Assembly (NCBI GenBank): GCA_024336345.1
Contig: JANFOG010000004.1
Coordinates: 3,596,001-3,660,000 of the forward strand
DNA from: Mariannaea sp. PMI_226
Lineage: Eukaryota > Ascomycota > Sordariomycetes > Hypocreales > Nectriaceae
Direction of reading: 5' to 3'
DNA: 64,000 bases
Shown piece by piece: positions 55,278 to 64,000 of the stretch (the stretch's first letter is position 1; each line of letters begins with the position of its first letter). Under the pieces are notes generated by a model. The model saw only the letters and a list, made by a program, of their open reading frames with translations. It did no database searches and had not been told where the DNA came from. The position numbers and the translations under genes were made by a program.

Positions 55278-56787
55278 TCACGAGTCGATGATCATGGTGT
55301 CATCGCCATCCAAAGCCGGGCCCTCAGGCTCCAACGGTACACCACGTCCACGTCCAGCGAGCAACTCCCTCCTCACCTCCGGACCAATAGCTGAGTGGCC
55401 ATGGGTAAGCAAAAGATCCAGCAGGGCCTCGCGTTGGTCTTCCGTAATATCTCCCTTGTATCTCTGAGCAAATGCAAGCAAACTCTGGTGCCAGATAACG
55501 GGCAGCTTGGTCTTGACATCACCATCACCGGTCACTCCAGCCATGACATCGCCATGTTGGACAGAGGCGGGATCCTCGTTACGGAATCTAAGGAAGTGGA
55601 AGACGAGAGCATCGATAACCTGGTAGGGAAGGGCATACTTCTTCTCCAGAAGCGTCTTGATAAAAATGTTGGTCGCACCACCTCCCTCAGTACCCTGCGA
55701 TGCTTCTTGAGCGGCGATATCGCAGAGACCCTTCAATGCAGCAGCAGAATGCAGAACAGGAACCGAAATTCTAGCGAGAACAGCTGAGATAATGTGGGCC
55801 TCGCGCAAGGTGCAAGTTCCGCTGCCGACAAGCGGGAAGAGGAATCCCTTGAAGAAGGCTGCCGGTTTATAAAGACCCTTCTTCAGAGAGTTGAAAAGGT
55901 GGACATTCAGCTTCTTGTTCTCATAAATATCCTCGCGAACGCGGTCAAGGATAACCATCTCAAGGAACCGCTGGACAACATGCGGCTTGCTAGAGACAAA
56001 GATTCTGGTTGCCTGGTAGCAGGCATTGGGGGACCAGCTCTCCGGCTTTGTAACCTCAAGAATATCCTCCCAATGCGGAATCGTGGGGAGGATCTTGAAG
56101 GGCTTAGGCAATGGCCCTGACTTGTATCGAGAGAGAATTTGTCCAACCCTGGTTTCTTATTAGAAAAGCGAACAACTTTATGAGCTGGGGCACTTACTTC
56201 GTGTAGACATCAATAACCTTGGGAGGAAGCTCATAATCGTCATCAGGAGCAGCCATGTCCTGTCCCCGAGCTTCTGCAGCTTCATGGGCGGCAATCTTCT
56301 CCAAGATAAGATCCGCAAGGTTGATGGATTCTCCCTCGGGAGCAGCACCTGCCGATGGCTTAAGGTCCCATCCATGCTTTAGGAGGTCGTCCTCATCGTC
56401 GGGCATGAATTTCTTGTAGATCTCGAGGTCGTTGGGGTCGACTTCGATTTCCTCAACTTCCTCTTCCTCATCACCCCAAGCCTCGTCATCGCCATAGATC
56501 TCATTGTCCTCTTCTGCGTCCTCGAATCGTGAATCATAGCCAAAGTTATCGATAGTGGGTTTGGATACAACGCGCCCCGAATTTTCTTCCTCAGCAAGCT
56601 CACGACCTATCCGGAGAATGTTTCTGGACGCCCTAGCGTCGACGAAGTTTTCCCCATCCTGGTCGCTTGTCTTTGACTTTCTCTTGGACGGCTTGTTACG
56701 GAGGACGCCGTTGGCCGTGATATCGTCCTCGAGGGGATTGTGGCGTCGGCTTGCTCGCCCTGCGGTGGGAGTCGTGGCCTTGGGCAT
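55278..56787 (-). CDS. ENP1: Bystin / Enp1, 40S ribosome biogenesis factor
   Basis: Nucleolar factor required for 18S rRNA processing and 40S subunit maturation. Exons 56787-56198 and 56148-55278 give 486 residues; the 49-nt intron has a GTAAGT donor. The start is the ATG at 56787 (MPKATTPTAGRASRRHNPLE), a basic N-terminus, followed by acidic segments (EEEEVEEIEVDPND). The bystin domain begins around residue 190: GQILSRYKSGPLPKPFKILP, WSPNACYQATRIFVSSKPHV, FNSLKKGLYKPAAFFKGFLFPL and VPVLHSAAALKGLCDIA, then WHQSLLAFAQRYKGDIT and EVRRELLAGRGR at the C-terminus. These match the highly conserved family closely. The C-tail ends in a short acidic DGDDTMIIDS. Confidence 0.95.
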
Positions 56788-58266
56788 TTTGGGCTGATTG
56801 ATGATGGGATCGATACACACAATACAATGTGGGCGTCAAGATAGCAAACCAAACGATTATTTTCAAAATTTTGTGTCTTATCGATAGGACCCCTCTTTCT
56901 GAATGAAGCTTAGTGCAGCCGGGCCGTCAAAAATTTTGGCTCACCGCTTTCGGGGTTCTGCCGGATGGTCCTTGGGCTGTCTCAGGCGGTCTTGGGCCAA
57001 AAAAAGAGCAAAATAAGGTCATGACCTAAATAAAGGCAAGGCGCTCAATAGCCTACCATATCTAATCCATACATTGGGGAAAGTATCTTGACCATCTACA
57101 GCCAGAGATCCAGGGGAGGTTCCAACGATATAGCTACGGCCCAGAAGACCAGAAAACTGTGTGAATGAGAACCCTAGCTTGAGCGCTGTGTAAACCTACA
57201 ACATGCAAGCCCTCCTTCGATTTTCAGATCGACTCCTTCATTTGTTCTAGGATCCTCTGGACATAGGATCTTGTGTCAAATAGTTCAGTCCTCTGTGCGA
57301 CAAAGTTCATCCTTCTGAGTTGAGCTGTGAAAAGATGATGATTTTGAGCGCAGAACTCTGAGAGAAATGGGCTTTCTATACTCCAAATATGCAACCCGAG
57401 GCCCATCTTCAAGCTCAGCAACCTCCTTCAATTTGTCCCGGTTATCGAAAACCAGCAGGCACACCGCAATATCACGAATAGGCCCATTTAAATCCTCAAA
57501 CGCGGTTGCTGTTTTTTTGTTCAATACTTCTGGCCGGGACGTAGTGTCGAGTAACTCTTGGAGGTCCTGAGGGCTCTCGATAATGCTCCCTACGCCGAGC
57601 ACGATCGGAGTTATGATGGGAGCTGGTCTCCATCCTGATGCTCAGGCCTTCCGGTAGGCTTCCCAGACCTTTACGTCGTGCAGGTAATTTTTGGGCGGAG
57701 TATTCTTTTCTTCTTCAACAAGGGACCTACCGGGATATTTGGACTAGTTCTCCGACATTCTGATGACGGTTGAAGAACAAGATCACGGTGCGGGAATGAT
57801 GAGGTAGGCCGGAGAAGATGGATGGGTATGGAGAACAGGGAGACAGGCATATGCGTGTAGGTTAAAAACCGCAGAAATATTGTATTGAAATGTGACCTCC
57901 AAGGCAAATACTCCATATGATGGACGTAAAGGAGCCACCTTGGGCATACCATGTTTATGTTCTGTCACTCGGCTTCAAAACACCTGATGATTAGGTAAAC
58001 CCCCGCCACCATGATGCCTAGGTACCTCATTAAAGTGGTTTGGTAGGCACACACACACTTATGGAAAACCCGGGATTTTGAGTCCTTCCAAGTGTGGGCC
58101 AGTCCCCTGCCAATGACGCGGAGCCAACTGAAGCAGCGATGACTTCAGGCGGCGACCCCACTAACAAAATTGAAAATGCCCCTCCATCCCCAATCAGCAA
58201 AATTCTCCCAAGCACGTCTCCCGCAGCAAAACTCGATCTGTAAGGGCTATAGAAGACGCGGAAAAT
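56788..58266. other. Region upstream of bystin and HGH1, with a gene remnant
   Basis: About 1.5 kb. A coding-like fragment lies at 57224-57634 (described separately). The rest shows no supportable gene. Directly before HGH1 the sequence around 58140-58266 is mixed with no CT-rich leader. Confidence 0.4.
57224..57634 (-). pseudogene. Probable gene remnant with a frame break, unknown family
   Basis: The frame from 57634 to about 57370 reads as coding (ITPIVLGVGSIIESPQDLQE, then EDLNGPIRDIAVCLLVFDN and AYLEYRK), then continues in another frame to 57224 as FLSEFCAQNHHLFTAQLRRM and RSYVQRILEQMKESI. No splice signals connect them, a TGA closes the first frame just upstream, and no ATG start exists. 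It looks like a decayed gene or a gene with an undetected exon. I do not recognise the family. Confidence 0.35.
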
Positions 58267-59535
58267 ATGCCGACTGAGTTAGAAGAGGTTGGCTACCATT
58301 TCAGTCTCTTGACTTGACTTTCCCTTCTTTGCTGACTTAGCGGCTTGATGCAGCTTGTGGGCTTCATCGCCCATCCCAACCCTCAGATCCGTCAGGTCGC
58401 AATCGTAAATTGCGTGCCGTATTCGACAACTGACCCAGCCCTTTTCAAATCAGAGGAACTCAAGCCCATTAAGAATCTCAAGATCCTGACAAAGGATCAT
58501 CCTGTTAGTGCCTTCACTCACTGAACTACTGCATATTTCTCATGAGACAATAGAGCGTATCGGAACATGCCATCAATATCTTAGTCAACCTGTCTGGAGA
58601 TCAAGAAGTTCTGGAAAGTCTTGCAACAGATGAGGGCTTTCTCGATACCGTATTCGCACGCATTGTGGTAGGTGTCTCGTCTATCCACCGCGAACGAAAT
58701 TCACGTGATGTTGACCATGAGAGGATAGCACCCTGAGGAACCCAGCGCAAACCTCCTGGCCATGCTCCTGGCCAACCTGTCCAAGTGGGATGGCTTCAAA
58801 GAAGTTGCCAAAAGAAAACAACAACCTCCTGAACAGTTAGGTTCTGATGACAGCGTCTTGAACCAGCTTATGGACCTCTTCGTCAAGGGCCAGGATGGAT
58901 CCTACAACAAAAAGGCCGATTTCGACTACCTGGCCTATGTTTTTGCGGACCTGTCCAAGCATGATGAAATTCGAAAGTATTTCCTCGAGACTCAGAAATA
59001 TGACGAAGTCATCCCTCTTACCAAAATCAGGGTCTTTACAGACCACAAATCTGATATCCGCCGGAAGGGTGTAGCCAGCACAATTAAAAACGTTGCCTTC
59101 GAGGTCGACGCCCACCCTATGTTGCTTTCAGAGGATGATATCAACATTCTGCCCTATATCCTGCTTCCAATCATGGGGAACGAAGAGTACGATGTCGAGG
59201 AGACCATGGATATGTTGCCAGATCTGCAGCTTCTGCCTTCAGACAAGAAGCGTGATCCTGACAACTCAATCGTACAGACTCACATCGAAACACTCACATT
59301 ACTCACCACAACACGAGAGGGCCGCGAGCTCCAACGCCAGATTAAGGTGTACCCCATTATTCGTGAGACCCATCTCCACGTCAACGATGAGGGTGTCCAG
59401 GATGCTTGCGAAAGAATTGTGCAGATGTTGGCTCGCGATGAGACCGATGAGAACAAGACTGAGCTCAAGGCACTAGAGGCTCCTGAAAGCCTAGTGGAAG
59501 AGGTAGACGACGATGACGCACTGGTCGAAGTATAA
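58267..59535 (+). CDS. HGH1: Hgh1-type chaperone for elongation factor 2 folding
   Basis: Cytosolic helical-repeat protein. In yeast Hgh1 assists folding of eEF2, bridging to the TRiC chaperonin. Exons 58267-58287, 58354-58503, 58554-58667 and 58729-59535 give 363 residues. The first exon is only seven codons (MPTELEE). Typical features are LVGFIAHPNPQIRQVAIVNC, EHAINILVNLSGD and HPEEPSANLLAMLLANLSKW in the N-terminal half, and the middle block FDYLAYVFADLSKHDEIRKYFL. The C-terminal part contains DHKSDIRRKGVASTIKNVAF, LPYILLPIMGNEEYDVEET and LTLLTTTREGRELQ. It ends in a Glu/Asp-rich tail as in the yeast protein. Its stop codon is about 400 bp from that of the converging Kelch gene. Confidence 0.93.
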
Positions 59536-59940
59536 GAATGTGCGTTGTTGATGGAATTTTTTATTTTTATTTTCGGTCAAAAGGGAAATTCTCAATACTT
59601 TATTAGAATTGAACCAGGAAGTGCCTGGGATAGATGCGATCAAAGTCCCAAAATGAAATCTGACCAGAAGACAAAACTTGTGTCGTGGCGATTCACATCT
59701 TGGCTTCACAAGCTGAAGCACATTGAATCACATTTTATTTTTGGAAATAAGACACGCGTCATCAATTTAGGGTAAATCATTACGTTACTTGCTTGCATTA
59801 TAGTTGAAGACTCAGAGCGCCAGGACATCTTGGCAGAATATGTACCATCGGACAAACCTCAGTCCATCAATCGTGAAAAGGAGGCTCATATAAAACAACT
59901 CCTCCAAACGCCGGTTGTGTGCTTAAAAGAAAAAAAAGTC
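59536..59940. other. Convergent 3' flank of HGH1 and the Kelch gene
   Basis: AT-rich interval between two opposing stop codons, with a T-rich stretch at 59555-59575 directly after HGH1 and an A-run (AAAAGAAAAAAAAG) near 59925. No gene seen. Confidence 0.5.
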
Positions 59941-62674
59941 TTATTTCAAATTATTGTCCTTTCCCATATCCTCTTCGTTTTCCTTGAACACGCTCTTCCG
60001 CAGCGGATTCAGACTTGGCTTTGCCGTAAGGTAGTCCTGCCCCGTGCTCTCGCCAGCTGTCGGCGGTGATACGGGGCCTGGAGAAGTGGGCGTTGGGGTT
60101 ACCAACGCAGGAGATACAAGAGCTGGGGACACCGGAGGCGGTGTCTCTGTGGCGAACGAGCTATCAGGGAATACCTTATTGTCCTTGGGTGATATGACAT
60201 CGGCGTCGCTGCTTGGGCTCACGATGTTGTCCGAGAGCCGCCTGAGTTTTTCGGCATCCGCCTCGGAAACACCTGACAAGTCGGACGCTGCCCGCACAGA
60301 TTGGTCCTCGCGAATTGCACCACTAGGTTGGAGTGTCGTGCTATTCGCCGCCATTGAAGAACGAGAGATAGTGCTGGCATGCTCTTGGCCTGAGAAGGAG
60401 CTGTAGGAAGGATCGGTCACGGGACGGTCTTTTGTGTCGGCAAAGTGGGAGTGTTTCTGTATGATTTCTAGAGGCGACAAGCCCGTATCGTGGAGTTCGG
60501 CCGGCGGCGAAGTATCTATTTTCGTTAGAATATGTGCGTGCAATGGAACGAGAGAAGTAAAGGGTTAAAACATACCAGCTAACTCGGCAATATGATCATC
60601 AGGCATCTCGGCTGGCTCAGCAGGAGTCGCGACAGTTGGGAGAGGTGATCTTCCGACAATTCCTGCTTCTTCCATCTCTGGACTTGTGGGTGTGTCCTCC
60701 GAGGTTGTAAAAGTGTGGTCTTTCTCATGCTGCTGCTGTCCTCGCATCCAGGAAATGATGCGCATGCCTGTGTCCTCGGTTCCGGCAACACTGGATCGGT
60801 TTCGGAAGATCTTGCGACGGCGGTACAGACAGAAGAGAACAGTAACGCTGATTACAAGTATGAGGCCCAGAACAACACCCAGAACTGGCGCTACCCAACC
60901 CGGGAGATTGGAGTCACCGCTTTTCTTTTTATCGTCGGTATTGTCGCTAGCTTTAGGTTGCGAAGACGTGGTCGCAGAGGCATAGGGATAGTAAGTGGTT
61001 ATCTTGTCTGCATCATAGGATGTCGCAAAAACTTCAGCGAGTGCTGATGTGGCCCAACCGGACGGTTCAGGCGTTGTGGCGGTTGCACCTCCTGCAGAAT
61101 TGCCGCCAATCTTGGACTGGATGTCCTTGTGGACGCCGTAGTCAGAGTGCTTAGATGGATCATATCCATCCATCCACTCTCCACTGGAGAGGTTGAACAT
61201 GACCACTGGGCCATCTTTTAGACATGTAATGAGAGACCCAGGTTGCGGCGTATAACCACCGACGATCATCATTTGATCTGGGTATGGCATAAAACATTTG
61301 TGACCACTGCGAGCGTGGATGGAGTCCCCGTCGTTAAGCTTGATCCAGGTGAAGGACGGGAGAGAGAGGACCCAAACTTCATCAGAGAACTTGTCTTTTA
61401 TATCGACGCCATTGAATCCTCCGTAATAGAAAATGTTGAAACTCGAGTGGTCAGATGCAGGGGCAACGACGGCGCAACCTCTGGCACGAGTTCCCGGTCC
61501 GTCTTCGGTCGGTTGCTGGTACCACTTGTCGTTGGCAATATCGTAGATGTCAATGGCACTCATGAATTTGGGGCTTTGTTTTTCCTACATGAAATGGACA
61601 AGTCAATACTGAACCTTAGGGAAGAATAACAAGGGGGAAAAAAAGGCAAAGAGGGTGCTTACACTGGCAGACTTGTTGTCGGACGCTCCAAAATATCCGG
61701 CCCATTCTGGATAGACGGCACCTCCAAGAACGACGAGGATACCTTCTTTTCCGACAGGGACCCAGACAACCTCAGCATTAGAACGACCCTGGACAGATTT
61801 GGGGAGCGTTTTGTTTGTCCAAACTTCAGATAACTGTTCAGACATGTCCAGTTGGATCAGAGTGTTCGAGACCTGGACAGCTTTCTCAGTGTCATTCTCC
61901 GCATTGGTGATGAAAGGACCATGACTCGGAGACCGTAGACCCGAAAAGTACCACGCCTTGTTCTCTGACGGAGCGCTGACGGCTGCTCCGTAGGCAAGAT
62001 AGCGAGTCACATCTTTACTCAGGCTTTTGTCACTAAACCCCGACTCAAATAGAGGCTTATCCGGTCCATACTGGTATGCCAGATACCCCAGCGTTGCGTC
62101 GGAATCCGGGGCATCGTAGAGCTCAGTGTTTTCCAATAGATCACCACCGTACAGCCAGAACTCGTCATTGTTGGCGAGCATACCGCCGTCGAGAAAGTTG
62201 GGCGCGGCTCCATTGCTGTTTCCTTTGCCACCTCGGGCCTTGCTTTTGTTATCCTTGAGAAGAATAGCGGTGACATTATCGCCAGTCTTGTATGATGTGC
62301 TCAGGTTGTAATTGAGAACTAGTCCTTGATTGTTTCCTTGGGACCTAGTCAGATGATGGAAATCCATAGAAACAGCAAAAGGTAAACATATTGCGACATA
62401 CCGTTGTTGACGGCAGAACCTGTGGTGCCGTCCTTCAATCGTGGTAGCCACCAAATGTTGCCGCCATCGATGTAGATCATATCCCGGAGGATAGCAGCTA
62501 TTTCGGGTATCAGAGTTAAGTCAAATGGCATGTATGGTATTCGAATTCACCTCTTGGCTGTTCCCAAGTACATATCTCCGTGCTTATTTGATTCTTTTGC
62601 CAGTTGGTAAACTGAGCTACGGTGCTGCCCGCGGCGGCAGCCAGCAGAGCCCATGAGGCACCGCGACGAACCAT
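59941..62674 (-). CDS. Kelch-type single-pass membrane protein, secreted beta-propeller
   Basis: Exons 62674-62551, 62497-62402, 62336-61663, 61584-60576 and 60515-59941 give 825 residues. There is a signal peptide (WALLAAAAGSTVAQ, residues about 8-21). The extracellular part is a Kelch/galactose-oxidase-like propeller: AAILRDMIYIDGGNIWWLP, FWLYGGDLLENTELYD, AYGAAVSAPSENKAWYFSG, VWVPVGKEGILVVLGG, FNIFYYGGFNG, SGHKCFMPYPDQMMIVGGY. Next are a Ser/Thr stalk, a transmembrane helix (about 527-548, APVLGVVLGLILVISVTVLF) with YRRRK stop-transfer, and a cytoplasmic tail of about 275 residues rich in Ser, Pro and Glu. Such fungal proteins are of unknown function, perhaps surface sensors or wall-attached adhesins. 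Intron 2 (62401-62337) uses a CAAG acceptor because the nearer TAG lies too close to the branch site. Confidence 0.85.
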
Positions 62675-64000
62675 GATGCGAAATACCTCCCAAACGAATG
62701 GCCGAGTTGTATTGGCAGTCTCTCAGATGCCACAGACCACGGAAAATAAAACGTCAATGGGAAATTAGATGCAGGGAGATGCTAGTAAACCATGATTAGT
62801 CGCAAGCCCCGAAGGGGGGTCTCCAACGTCCAAAGGGTTCGTCACACGAATTCAATCGGCGGCGAAAACTTGGGGCTTATTGATGACAACGCACTCCGGG
62901 CTGCAGTGAGATAGCTAAGTCTCCTTTTGGAATGTATCCGACGAGGCAGAAAATTTTCTGGAAAACCACCGTAGCGGTACAAAAGATCCTAGATAACTCT
63001 CGGGTGTCTGGGGGTGCAGGGCGTAGGTCCAAGAGGGAGAGGAGAGAGATGGTATCAGACGGTCTGCATTAAAAGATTACAAAGGCCCCCGGCAACCGAA
63101 CCGCAAGAAGGAAGTAAGACAGAATGCTGACGGGAGGGGGGGGGACAACAAGTTCGACAACAGTGGAAACGGGCGGGATCGAAGAAAGGATGGTAAGGAT
63201 GGTTGAGATTGAGCGTTGCCTCTCACATGGAGTTCACATCAAGAAACAGATGTGTTCTGTAGGTACGAAACATACTTAGAAGTAGGGCTGAGGGATCAGC
63301 TGCCAGTGGGAAATCCTTCCATCATCAATCAATCAGTTTGCCGGGAGGGAGGGAGGTGAGAGGATGCCTCGCACCGAAGCCCACAGCGCTCATGCCTAGA
63401 CCCGCTGATACCATGCAGCAGGTTCCCTTCAGAGCCGGGGTATAGTTGATTGGCTATTATTGGTACATCGTGGCTAGCATCGACCGAGGCGTGTGGACAA
63501 CGGATCGAGGCAGACCAAGGGCCCAGACTTCAGGTGGTGGCTCAGCCTCAGAGGAGAAGCACCCAGTCCTTTTGTTCGTGTCATTGGCGCTACAGGGTAC
63601 TCTCTTATCACTTTTTTTGGGTAGATAGGTAGGATTAGAGCGGGTTTTCCAGGTTGTGTCATCAGCATATGCACGATATGAGAAAGCGCAGCTCGAGGGC
63701 GAGCTTCATTTGGTCATGACGAGAAAGCTCTTATTGAAGGGGACTTTCGACGACGTAGGCAGTGTCGGCGATGCCGGCAAAGAAGGGTAGCATTGTTCTT
63801 TGTAGTGACAACCACAAGCAAGGGAGGGAGGGAAGTGGGCGCTGGGGGAGAGCAGTATGTAGCCACAAAACATAAACAAAGAGATGAATAAAAATCACAT
63901 AATTTATGTAATAGGATTTTCAGCCATCACTGTATGTATTGAGAACCAAACATGATTTATGTCGGGGGAGCAACAATCGTGTTGTTGGGACTTGGCAGAC
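62675..64000. promoter_or_regulatory. Upstream region of the Kelch membrane protein gene
   Basis: About 1.3 kb reaching the window end, no gene supported. Purine-rich stretches include GGGAGGGAGGGAGG near 63343-63357 and GGGAGGGAGGGAAG near 63821-63834. Confidence 0.4.

Overview
The window is nuclear DNA of a filamentous ascomycete, most likely a Sordariomycete and plausibly of the order Hypocreales. Genes are split by short introns of about 50-110 bases with GT...CTGAC/CTAAC...AG signals. The gene set includes a FlbA-type DEP/RGS regulator, a PHD-containing Orc4, fungus-specific families (DUF7053, a Kelch membrane protein, a GPI-type wall protein) and long CT-rich leaders. I see no ribosomal RNA, tRNA, intact transposon, CRISPR array or bacterial operon. 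All exon boundaries were deduced by eye from reading frame, splice signals and family knowledge.

Layout. 0.7-3.8 kb: large helical-repeat-like protein (minus). 5.2-6.8 kb: aldo-keto reductase with eight exons, one only 4 bases long. 7.5-8.5 kb: unrecognised spliced gene with an in-frame stop in exon 1. 8.6-11.4 kb: BUB3 and eIF2-alpha (SUI2), divergent. 12.1-21.5 kb: several nuclear genes for mitochondrial proteins (IMP2 protease, an MME1-like carrier, ribosomal protein uL23m, a LEU5-like CoA carrier), together with a conserved unknown protein and an MT-A70/METTL4-like methyltransferase. 23.0-24.3 kb: CDC73 of the Paf1 complex. 24.3-37.9 kb: about 13.5 kb with no supportable gene. 37.9-40.2 kb: flbA homologue. 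42.2-44.4 kb: small GPI-type wall protein and a DUF7053 protein. 46.1-48.6 kb: ORC4 with AT-hooks and a PHD finger. 50.5-52.6 kb: LtrA-like multipass membrane protein. 53.6-56.8 kb: conserved unknown protein and bystin (ENP1). 57.2-57.6 kb: a probable gene remnant. 58.3-59.5 kb: HGH1. 59.9-62.7 kb: Kelch single-pass membrane protein. The rest is upstream DNA.

Most genes are housekeeping: translation initiation (eIF2-alpha), eEF2 folding (HGH1), 40S ribosome assembly (bystin), mitochondrial translation, transport and proteolysis, replication origins (ORC4), the spindle checkpoint (BUB3) and transcription elongation (CDC73). They do not form one pathway and I see no biosynthetic gene cluster. 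The points most worth checking are the chromatin-reader N-terminus on Orc4, the 4-nt micro-exon, GC-AG introns in three genes, the frame break in the N-terminal region of flbA, the long gene-free block in front of flbA, and the gene with a stop in exon 1.
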